Origin: Limivivens faecihominis
GTDB lineage: Bacteria > Bacillota > Clostridia > Lachnospirales > Lachnospiraceae
DNA: 64,000 nucleotides
Reading direction: 5' to 3'
Assembly: GCF_020686945.1 (NCBI RefSeq)
Contig: NZ_JAJEPR010000013.1
Location: 32,390 to 96,389, forward strand
In this document: positions 57,704 to 64,000 of the stretch, in pieces
Layout: every line of letters starts with the position of its first letter
Numbering within the stretch: the first letter of the stretch is position 1
Translations under genes and position numbers: made by a program
The notes under the pieces: model-generated
What the model saw: only the letters and a program-made list of their open reading frames with translations
The model's database searches: none
What the model was told of the DNA's origin: nothing

Positions 57704-59821
57704 TTATACCTTGGCCTCCTCCGCGATCACCACCGGCAGCCTTGCCCCCAACCGACAGAGCAGTTCGTTGCTGATGCTGCCGGAGAGAGCGGCCACATTG
57801 GGAGCGAGAAGAGGGCTGTTTTCCGCGTTGTCGATGAGGATGGCGGTGTCGCCGACGGAAACGTCGTCTGCCCCGGTGAGGTCGATGGCGAGCTGATCCA
57901 TACAGATGCGCCCGATGACGGGAAGAAGATGAGTGCTGATCCGCACCATGGCCTTCCCGGAGAGATTCCGCGGGAGGCCGTCTCCGTAGCCAATCGGCAG
58001 GATGGCGATGCGGCTGTTCCGCTCAGCCCGGAAGGTGCGGCCATAGCCCACAGTTTCACCTCGTGAAATCTCACGGATCAGAACGACCTTCGCCTTCAGG
58101 GCAAGGACCGGGCGGAGCTTTGGCTGCAAGAGCGTCCGATCATCCGGAGAGCTGAAAACTCCATATAAAGAAATGCCCGCCCGCACATAATCGCAGGGAA
58201 GATCCGGGTAATTGAGAAGGCCATAGCTGCTTTGAAGATGGATTTTGGGAATAGGAAGCCCAGCTGTTTCCATCTGGCTGATGAGTCCGTAGAAGCTGCG
58301 GATCTGTTTCCGAGTAAAAGAGATATCCTCCGGTTTCCGGCTGTCAGCACAGCAAAGATGAGTGAAAATCCCTTGTATACGCAGGTGTTTCATCTGAAAA
58401 AGCTTCTGCACGCCATCCAGATCGTCAGTATCCAGGCCCAGCCGATGCATCCCGCTGTCGATGGCGATATGAACGGAAACTGGGATTTTTTGGCGGTTCA
58501 GTTTTTCCGCATAAGGAAAGTCGATGAGTGTCTGCGTGAGTCGATAGGTTTTCAACTCCTTTGCCCGGCGAACGTCGGTAAACCCGAGAATCAGGATCTC
58601 ACCCCGGATTCCGTAGCGGCGAAGCGCAATGCCCTCATCAATGGTGGCGACGGCGAAGGCCTTTACCCCGGTTTTTTCCAGGTGAGTGGCAACGGCATAG
58701 GAACCGTGGCCGTAGGCCTCACGTTTGACAACGCCCATAAGCTCGGCATTCGCCGGCAGGGCAGCTTTCAGGACAGAGACATTGTGCGTGAGGTTTGCAA
58801 GATTGAGCTCGATGTAAGCCCGGTCTTTTTCCGGATTGTGTGGTTTCTTAAAACTGAACCGCAGCCAGAGCGCGGCCATCGCAAAGCTGAAAAGAAGCGA
58901 GAGCAGGCACACGAGACCAAAGTGAAACAGGCTGTTCTGAGAGGAAAAACGCCACACTGCCGCAATCACCAGCGGATGAATGAGATAGACAACCAGCGAG
59001 GCAGGGCGGAGAAGCGGGATCCGTCTGCCTTTCCACAGCAGAACCAGGTGAAACAGAAAGTACATGGCGGGCAGCAGAAACACATACATGCTGTCGTGGC
59101 GCTGAAAACCATGTCTGTGCAAAATTAGGGCCTCGGCGAGGAGCAGTCCCAGACTGATGAGAAAGCCAACTCCGGCCTCGACAGAAGAAAGCTTCCTCCT
59201 CTCATCGGCGATAAAGCCACCCAGCATCAGAAAGACCGGGGCGAAAAAGAGGCCGTTTCTGGTGTAGTCGAAGAGCTCAAAAAGCCGGTCATAAAAAGCT
59301 TTCAGAAGCGGTAGCTTTTCCACGACGACGTAATAGCTGTCCCCGAAAAGACCAACCAGATAGAGAAGAAGGGCCATGACCAGTCCTTTGGAAAAATCCA
59401 GCTTTTCAACAAGTTTCCAGGCAATCAGCATGCCCAGCATGGAGGCCGGAAGATACCAGAGATGGTACATGGTTCCGTCGAAAATAAGATCCTTCAGAAG
59501 CTCCGGCAAAAGCTGAGACTGGGAAAAATAGCCATTGCGGAAGTTCAGCGGGAGATAGAGAAGGATTGAAGCCCCATAGATCCAGCCGGTCTTTTTCAGA
59601 AAATGACGGAGTTTCCGGTCGCTATCGTGATACCTGGATAAGAGAAAATATCCGCTCGTTATGAAGAAAAAAGGCACCGCAATCCGTGCCAGGACCCTTG
59701 TCAGGATAAAGTTCCCGGTCTCGCTGAAATCCGCCAGCGGTGAGGTGTGGATGGCGATGACGAGAATCGCGGCGGCAAGGCGCAGCCAGTCGATGCCGGT
59801 ATCATAACGTTCTCTACTCAT
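57704..59821 (-). CDS. vanT: VanT-type membrane serine racemase
   Basis: 705 residues in two parts: an acyltransferase-3-like membrane domain (about 1-340; GIDWLRLAAAILVIAIHTSP) and a PLP racemase domain of the alanine racemase type (about 345-705) with the PLP lysine in LMGVVKREAYGHG, the SGMHRLGL segment and RAGISLYGVFS. It makes D-serine from imported or internal L-serine for D-Ala-D-Ser synthesis. ATG overlaps the vanG stop by 8 bp, so it is coupled to the ligase. Confidence 0.93.
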   Translation of the reverse strand: MSRERYDTGIDWLRLAAAILVIAIHTSPLADFSETGNFILTRVLARIAVPFFFITSGYFLLSRYHDSDRKLRHFLKKTGWIYGASILLYLPLNFRNGYFSQSQLLPELLKDLIFDGTMYHLWYLPASMLGMLIAWKLVEKLDFSKGLVMALLLYLVGLFGDSYYVVVEKLPLLKAFYDRLFELFDYTRNGLFFAPVFLMLGGFIADERRKLSSVEAGVGFLISLGLLLAEALILHRHGFQRHDSMYVFLLPAMYFLFHLVLLWKGRRIPLLRPASLVVYLIHPLVIAAVWRFSSQNSLFHFGLVCLLSLLFSFAMAALWLRFSFKKPHNPEKDRAYIELNLANLTHNVSVLKAALPANAELMGVVKREAYGHGSYAVATHLEKTGVKAFAVATIDEGIALRRYGIRGEILILGFTDVRRAKELKTYRLTQTLIDFPYAEKLNRQKIPVSVHIAIDSGMHRLGLDTDDLDGVQKLFQMKHLRIQGIFTHLCCADSRKPEDISFTRKQIRSFYGLISQMETAGLPIPKIHLQSSYGLLNYPDLPCDYVRAGISLYGVFSSPDDRTLLQPKLRPVLALKAKVVLIREISRGETVGYGRTFRAERNSRIAILPIGYGDGLPRNLSGKAMVRISTHLLPVIGRICMDQLAIDLTGADDVSVGDTAILIDNAENSPLLAPNVAALSGSISNELLCRLGARLPVVIAEEAKV

Positions 59822-60875
59822 CGATTTTTTCCAGGGATAAATCCAGGAGTTTTGCCAGCATTTCCGGGAAAGAGAGGCCGATGCGCTTCATCATATTCGG
59901 ATAGCGGCTGTGGGAGGTGAAGCCGGGGATCGTATTGACCTCGTTGAACACGATTTTCTGATCGGGAGTCAGGAAGAGATCCACCCGGGCGAAGCCGGAG
60001 CAGCCTAAAGCCCGATAAATCGTTTTTGCCACTTTCTGAATGCGCCGCTCGGTAATCTCGTCGATTCTGGCTGGCATGTGGATCTTCGAGGTTTTCAGGG
60101 TATATTTCTCGGTGTAGTCGAAGAAACCTTGGGAAAGCTCGATCTCATCCACACGGCCTACGGTGAGTTCATCATTGCCGAGGATGGCACAGCCCACCTC
60201 AAAGCCTTCAATGGCTTCCTCAGCGATGACCTCGGAATCATTCTGGAAAGCGAGGCGGATGGCTGCATCCAGTTCCTCCGGGGAGATGACCTTTGTTACG
60301 CCAAAGGAAGAACCGGCGCGGACTGGCTTGACAAAGACCGGAAAGCTTAAGTTTTCTCTGATCTCCTGAGTGGCCGTTGGAAGATCTTTTTCTTTAAAAG
60401 TGAGAGCTTTTGGTACGGAGATTCCTGCCAGAGAAACGAGTTTGTGGGCCCGGTCTTTATCCATGCAGAGCGCCGAGGCGAGGGTGCCGCAGCCGACCAG
60501 AGGAATGCCGGCAACCTCCAGAAGCCCCTGGACTGTGCCGTCCTCCCCGTTTTTTCCATGGAGCACGGGAAAGGCGAGATCAATCTTCTGAAGAATGTAT
60601 TTTCCATCCGTCAGTTCCAGAAAGCCACCGACGGAGCGGCTCTGGGAAAAGGCCACAGGATTTAAATGAGCGGCGTCCTCGCACCAGGTTCCCTCCGGGA
60701 TGCGGGCCGGATCACCGGTGTAATGATACCAGTCGCCGGTCATCGTGATGCCGATTGGGAAAACGTCAAATCGGGTCCGGTCGATGTGCTCAAAAACGGA
60801 GGCCGCGGACTTGAGGGAAACTTCATATTCTGTGGAGTGGCCGCCGAAGAGGACGGCTATTTTTTTCTTATTCAT
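59814..60875 (-). CDS. vanG: VanG-type D-alanine:D-serine ligase
   Basis: 353 residues of D-Ala-D-X ligase: AVLFGGHSTEYEVSLKSA, FPVLHGKNGEDGTVQG, VKPVRAGSSFGV, then the substrate loop EKYTLKTSKIHMPARID with the EKY signature of D-Ser/D-Lac ligases, and FNEVNTIPGFTSHSRYP. Makes D-Ala-D-Ser, which lowers vancomycin binding. ATG at 60875 is preferred over TTG at 60878. No vanXY follows. A terminator hairpin precedes it. Confidence 0.94.
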   Translation of the reverse strand: MNKKKIAVLFGGHSTEYEVSLKSAASVFEHIDRTRFDVFPIGITMTGDWYHYTGDPARIPEGTWCEDAAHLNPVAFSQSRSVGGFLELTDGKYILQKIDLAFPVLHGKNGEDGTVQGLLEVAGIPLVGCGTLASALCMDKDRAHKLVSLAGISVPKALTFKEKDLPTATQEIRENLSFPVFVKPVRAGSSFGVTKVISPEELDAAIRLAFQNDSEVIAEEAIEGFEVGCAILGNDELTVGRVDEIELSQGFFDYTEKYTLKTSKIHMPARIDEITERRIQKVAKTIYRALGCSGFARVDLFLTPDQKIVFNEVNTIPGFTSHSRYPNMMKRIGLSFPEMLAKLLDLSLEKIDE

Positions 60876-60901
60876 CAATGTTCATCCTTTCTGTGTAAAA
60901 G

Positions 60902-60947
60902 AAAAACTCCTGTTTTTCGTATGGCAATCATACCAAAAACAGGAGTC
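60902..60947 (-). terminator. Terminator or attenuator between vanS and vanG
   Basis: A perfect 12-bp stem ACTCCTGTTTTT/AAAAACAGGAGT (60906-60917 with 60935-60946) with inner GTATGG/CCATAC-type pairing, and minus-strand TTTTTCTTTT after it. Only about 25 bp separate it from the vanG start, so vanG and vanT need read-through or a promoter inside or just before it. Confidence 0.85.
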
Positions 60948-60996
60948 AGGATTCTTCCTTTGTCCCCACAGCTTTTCTTCTTTTCTCTGCGGAAAT

Positions 60997-61014
60997 TCTT
61001 AAGTTTTTCTTATG
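60997..61014 (+). promoter_or_regulatory. Candidate VanR operator before vanG
   Basis: TCTTAAGTTTTTCTTATG: TCTTA at 60997 and 61008, 11-bp spacing, overlapping the vanS stop codon. Same repeat as in front of vanR (62881 and 62892). Confidence 0.55.
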
Positions 61015-62101
61015 AAAGGGGAAGGGTCACGGTAAAGATTATGCTGTCCTCCCCGTTGGCGGCGTCGATGGAGCCGCCGTGAAGCTTCACGATCTGTTTG
61101 GCGATAGCGAGACCCAGGCCTGCGCCGCCGCTGGAACTTCTCGCGGTGTCCAGTCGGTAGAACTGCTCAAAGATCCGGGCCAGTTTTTCCGGGGGAATTG
61201 CGTCGCCCTGATTCTGGAAGGTGACGATCACCTGCTCCTCCTGCACCCGGGCGGTGATGTCGATGTTGCTGTTCTTGTAACTGTAGAGAACGGCGTTTCG
61301 AAGGAGATTGTCGAAGACCCGCTGGATTTTGTCCGGATCGCAGTGAAGTGGCAGGCTTTCCGGGGTGTGAAGCGTGCAGGTCAGATTTTTTCCGCTCAGC
61401 ATGGGTTTGAACTCAAAAACCAGCTGTTCGAGAAGCCGGATGAGATCGATTTTATGATACTCCAGCGAAATTTCCGAGAGGTTGAAGCGGGTGATCTCAA
61501 AAAATTCGTTGATGAGATCCTCCAGGCGCTCCGCCTTGTCAAGGGCGATGGAGAGATATTTTTCCCGGAGCTCTGGCGAAATCTCGCCCTCGTCATGGAG
61601 AAGCGTCAGATATCCGATAACGGAGGAAAGGGGCGTTTTCAGGTCGTGGGCCAGATACATGATGAGGTCATTTTTCCGCTGCTCTGCGTCTTTTCTCAGG
61701 CGGAGATTTTCCTGAGACTGGATTCGCGCCAGATTCAGCTCATTTTCCACGTCCGAGAGCTCTTCCGGGAGAGAAATGGCGGGGGCCTCCGGTTCCGACA
61801 GCGTTTTGGAGGCGTCGATGACGGTATCCAGGTATTCCAGCGGTTTTTCGATGGCTTTTCTCATAAAAGTAATGCTGCCGACGGCCATAACGACAAGGAC
61901 GATGACGGGAGAGAGCATCTGCAGGGTCTTGAAGAGACTGTAAAAAGGCGAGTAGTCATACCAGATAAACTGCTTGCAGATAAACCAGGCCAGAAAATAA
62001 CCGCCCATCATGACGGCTAAAAGGATCAGCAGGGAGAGAAAAAAGCGGTTCAGGATTCGTTTGGACAGCTTGGAATACTGTCGTTTTTTATTCGATTTCA
62101 T
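61010..62101 (-). CDS. vanS: VanS-type sensor histidine kinase
   Basis: 363 residues. Two membrane segments with a short loop, a linker, H-box LAHDLKTPLSSVIGYL, N-box NLLRNAVLYSY and G-boxes TFQNQGDAIPP and SGGAGLGLAI. Partner of VanR. ATG at 62101 overlaps the vanR stop by 14 bp; GTG at 62110 is an alternative. Confidence 0.9.
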   Translation of the reverse strand: MKSNKKRQYSKLSKRILNRFFLSLLILLAVMMGGYFLAWFICKQFIWYDYSPFYSLFKTLQMLSPVIVLVVMAVGSITFMRKAIEKPLEYLDTVIDASKTLSEPEAPAISLPEELSDVENELNLARIQSQENLRLRKDAEQRKNDLIMYLAHDLKTPLSSVIGYLTLLHDEGEISPELREKYLSIALDKAERLEDLINEFFEITRFNLSEISLEYHKIDLIRLLEQLVFEFKPMLSGKNLTCTLHTPESLPLHCDPDKIQRVFDNLLRNAVLYSYKNSNIDITARVQEEQVIVTFQNQGDAIPPEKLARIFEQFYRLDTARSSSGGAGLGLAIAKQIVKLHGGSIDAANGEDSIIFTVTLPLS

Positions 62102-62783
62102 AGCCGACACCCCAGACAGTCTTGATAAATTTCGGATTTTTCGCGGGTTCCTTCATTTTTTCACGCAGGCGGCCGATGTGCGCCATGACCGTATTGTTGC
62201 TGTTCAGATATTTTTCCTTCCAGACTGCCTCGAAAAGCTCCTCGGAACTCACAACCCTGCCTTGATGCTCGCAGAGATACCAGAGCAGGGAAAATTCGAT
62301 GGGAGTGAGAGAGAGCTCTTTTCCAAAAAGCGTGCAGCGATGGCTATCTTTGTTAATGATGAGGCCGCGGATATCAAACTCGTTCTTTTCCTGCGGCTGC
62401 CCTATGGCAGGATTGTAGCGCTGGAAACGGCGAAGCTGGGTCTTGACCCGGGCCACGACCTCCAGCGGGTTGAAGGGCTTGGTGATATAGTCGTCCGCGC
62501 CGATGGTAAGGCCCATGATCTTGTCGGTGTCCGCGATCTTTGCCGTCAGCATAATGACGGGAAAATAATAGCTTTCCCGGATTTTCTGGCAGATATGGAA
62601 ACCGTCGATATCGGGAAGCATGACGTCGAGAATCGCAAGATCCGGCAACGTTTTCTTAAGGCAGGCCAAGGCATCTGTCCCATTATAAAATTTGTAAACC
62701 GTGTAGCCGTCGTTTTTCAGATAAACATCGAGAAGGTCGGCGATCTCTTTTTCGTCATCGACGACTAAAATTTTTTCGTTCAT
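62088..62783 (-). CDS. vanR: VanR-type response regulator
   Basis: 231 residues, OmpR family: VVDDEKEIADLL, phospho-acceptor Asp in AILDVMLPDIDGFH, TAK, DYITKPFNPLEVVARVKTQL (as in VanR), winged helix with NTVMAHIGRLREKM and KTVWGVGYEIE. Start ATG after AAGGAAG. Probably activates its own promoter and vanG through TCTTA repeats. Confidence 0.92.
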   Translation of the reverse strand: MNEKILVVDDEKEIADLLDVYLKNDGYTVYKFYNGTDALACLKKTLPDLAILDVMLPDIDGFHICQKIRESYYFPVIMLTAKIADTDKIMGLTIGADDYITKPFNPLEVVARVKTQLRRFQRYNPAIGQPQEKNEFDIRGLIINKDSHRCTLFGKELSLTPIEFSLLWYLCEHQGRVVSSEELFEAVWKEKYLNSNNTVMAHIGRLREKMKEPAKNPKFIKTVWGVGYEIE

Positions 62784-62820
62784 GTGTTTTCTTCCTTTTG
62801 TGTGGTAGTTGCTTTTCCTG

Positions 62821-62849
62821 ATTATAGGCGGTTGATTTTGGAAATGCAA
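62821..62849 (-). promoter_or_regulatory. Promoter of vanR-vanS
   Basis: Minus strand: TTGCAT (62849-62844), 17-bp spacer, TATAAT (62826-62821), 38 bp before the vanR ATG. Confidence 0.8.
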
Positions 62850-62860
62850 GGGAAAAAGAA

Positions 62861-62898
62861 TCTTGAAATTCTCTTTTTTCTCTTAAAAAAATCTTAAA
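62861..62898 (+). promoter_or_regulatory. Candidate VanR operator at vanR promoter
   Basis: TCTT units at 62861, 62872, 62881 and 62892, that is two pairs at 11-bp spacing, directly upstream of the vanR -35. The last pair reads TCTTAAAAAAATCTTAAAA. It also faces the secreted protein gene at 63020. Confidence 0.6.
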
Positions 62899-62935
62899 AT
62901 ATAGGGGATTTCCACAAAAGAATGGCTCTGGCTGG

Positions 62936-62964
62936 TTGAAAATGTGTGCAAAAAATGGTATTTT
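62936..62964 (+). promoter_or_regulatory. Promoter of secreted wall-binding-type gene
   Basis: TTGAAA (62936-62941), 17-bp spacer, TATTTT (62959-62964), 55 bp before the ATG. Confidence 0.6.
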
Positions 62965-63019
62965 TAAAATGACCGGTTAAGCAGTGTGAATGCATTTACA
63001 AGAAAATGGAGGTGGAACT

Positions 63020-63772
63020 ATGAAGAGAAGAAGTGCTCAGAAGTTTATGGTTGGTTTCCTGACGATGCTGGCAGCGGGGACCCTGCCCGGAAGCGCGTAC
63101 ACAGTTTCGGCGGACAGCATGGATTTTGTGGAGTATGACATGACGACAGGAGCGGAGAACTATTTCACGGTAACGGTTCCGGGTGAAGATACGGGCGACC
63201 TTACGATGCAGGGTTTGGCGGGCGAGCCGGAAGATGCTGACGGCGATCTTACGATGCCTGGATACCAGGGCAGGCCTGATCCGACACCTGCCACAGCAAA
63301 GAAAAAGAACTGCTGGGTGAAAAAGGGCAGCTATTATTACTACTACAATTCCAGGGGAAAGCTTCTGCGAAACGGTATATATCAGATCAAGGGAAAAAAT
63401 TACTGTTTTGATAAATATGGACGCCGCCGGACCGGCAAGATCCTCAATACGGACGGCAGCTACAGCACCTTTTCCAAGAAGACCGGCGAGGAAGTTTCGA
63501 GATATTTTCCGCTGAAGATCACTTCAATTTCAAAAAATACCTTAAAAGGGATCGCCTACAAAGCGGATAAAAATCACAAGCGAAATTACGAGATTTCTTT
63601 GAAACGGGTAAAACTTGTGGATGTGAAAAATCATGACATCACAACGGCAGAGCTGAAAAAAGGCAGCGTTGTTCGGCTGTTCGTAAAGAGCACCGGAACC
63701 GGCCAGAACCGGAAGGATAAGATCACAAAGATCCAGGCCGTAAGACAGCTGGTCTGGGAAGAAGCAAAATAA
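63020..63772 (+). CDS. Secreted protein with cell-wall-binding-like repeats
   Basis: 250 residues. Signal peptide (KRRSAQKFMVGFLTMLAAG..., cut near SAYTVSA), two short GDLTMxG repeats, then a Tyr/Gly-rich stretch (SYYYYYNSRGKLLRNGIYQI, GKNYCFDKYGRRRTGKIL) like choline-binding/glucan-binding repeats, and a basic C-terminal domain. AATGGAGGTGG precedes the ATG. It is divergent from vanR and shares the regulatory gap. Function unknown; surface attachment is likely. Confidence 0.78.
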   Translation: MKRRSAQKFMVGFLTMLAAGTLPGSAYTVSADSMDFVEYDMTTGAENYFTVTVPGEDTGDLTMQGLAGEPEDADGDLTMPGYQGRPDPTPATAKKKNCWVKKGSYYYYYNSRGKLLRNGIYQIKGKNYCFDKYGRRRTGKILNTDGSYSTFSKKTGEEVSRYFPLKITSISKNTLKGIAYKADKNHKRNYEISLKRVKLVDVKNHDITTAELKKGSVVRLFVKSTGTGQNRKDKITKIQAVRQLVWEEAK

Positions 63773-63786
63773 GGAAATTTTGATGG

Positions 63787-63825
63787 GATCCCCCGTCTGC
63801 TGTGAAAAATGGCAGGTGGGGGATC
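63787..63825 (+). terminator. Hairpin after secreted protein gene
   Basis: GATCCCCCGTCTGC pairs with GCAGGTGGGGGATC with two imperfect pairs; no T-run, so a weak terminator at best. Confidence 0.6.
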
Positions 63826-63831
63826 TGGCGG

Positions 63832-63861
63832 TTTACAGGGGGATTTGATATATGTTAGTAT
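63832..63861 (+). promoter_or_regulatory. Promoter of leader-peptide transcript
   Basis: TTTACA (63832-63837), 18-bp spacer, TAGTAT (63856-63861). Confidence 0.55.
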
Positions 63862-63898
63862 AGAGACAGGCATATTTTATGGGAAAGAGGTGACCTGA

Positions 63899-63931
63899 AT
63901 GAATAAAAAATGGACGCTTCACGTTGAATAA
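63899..63931 (+). CDS. Leader peptide of 10 residues
   Basis: A strong ribosome site (GAAAGAGGTG) is followed by ATG and the peptide MNKKWTLHVE. A terminator hairpin begins two bases after the stop. The layout is that of ribosome-mediated attenuation, as for antibiotic-inducible resistance genes, but the gene it controls is beyond the window. Confidence 0.6.
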   Translation: MNKKWTLHVE

Positions 63932-63932
63932 C

Positions 63933-63985
63933 TGCGCGTCGCATTCTCGTTACTTCAGTGATGAGTTAGACGCGCAATTTTTTAT
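63933..63985 (+). terminator. Attenuator after leader peptide
   Basis: TGCGCGTC (63933-63940) pairs with GACGCGCA (63969-63976), then ATTTTTTAT. The long loop leaves room for alternative pairing. Confidence 0.75.
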
Positions 63986-64000
63986 AAAAATATCGTAACT

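Noticed and set aside
61079..62020. Long plus-strand open frame opposite vanS
   Set aside because: The minus strand carries H-, N- and G-boxes of a kinase; the plus frame has no recognisable motif or ribosome site.

Overview
The window looks like chromosome of a spore-forming, gut-type member of the Firmicutes, most likely family Lachnospiraceae (Clostridia). This rests on mid-range base composition, strong AGGAGG-type ribosome sites, frequent GTG/TTG starts, a complete spoIIAA-spoIIAB-sigF plus spoVA block, a bile salt hydrolase, thyX in a commensal-type setting, and a vanG-like cluster. I do not commit to a genus.

Layout. 1-4.2 kb: the end of a hybrid sensor kinase, then gene scraps (a short reverse ORF, an Old Yellow Enzyme fragment, an integrase fragment) between intact genes (VOC protein, PflX-like radical SAM protein, PTS IIA-Glc). 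4.3-6.7 kb: a polar amino-acid ABC transporter whose binding protein appears circularly permuted. 6.9-10 kb: folC, a 50-residue gene and a zinc-ribbon/TPR membrane protein with a 39-bp tandem repeat. 10-14.6 kb: sporulation genes spoIIAA, spoIIAB, sigF, spoVAA-E. 14.6-25.2 kb: alanine symporter, a STAND (NB-ARC/TPR) ATPase, a TetM-like GTPase fused to a Rae1/YacP nuclease domain, a GNAT, a tyrS relic that keeps its T-box leader, thyX and an SNF symporter. 25-38 kb: EEP-fold protein, ABC-class ATPase, greA, LTA-synthase-like enzyme, FAD oxidoreductase, GH3 glycosidase, CobW-type GTPase, protease-less Lon-like AAA+ protein, bile salt hydrolase. 38.4-42.4 kb: accessory stretch with a MITE-like element in front of a split chromate transporter, an AT-rich small-membrane-protein island flanked by a 16-bp direct repeat, a candidate type I toxin-antitoxin locus, a NUDIX protein and a long palindrome. 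42.4-47.6 kb: alpha-galactosidase, thiC and thiW behind a TPP riboswitch, and an M24 peptidase. 47.7-57.5 kb: a two-component system that probably controls the following lipoprotein/ABC/surface-protein operon through a shared TTACA-11-TTACA operator, ending in decayed TetR and LxxG-repeat membrane protein genes. 57.7-62.8 kb: vanT, vanG, vanS, vanR on the minus strand, with no D,D-peptidase gene. 63-64 kb: a secreted wall-binding-type protein and a ten-codon leader peptide with an attenuator for a gene beyond the window.

How the parts work together. Two OmpR-type regulatory circuits can be read directly from the DNA: each regulator has a direct-repeat operator at 11-bp spacing at its own promoter and again before a second operon. 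A dispersed ~110-bp repeat occurs three times, twice directly after a stop codon. The most unusual items are the permuted binding protein, the GTPase-nuclease fusion and the tyrS relic with its T-box. No rRNA, tRNA, CRISPR array or intact insertion sequence was seen.
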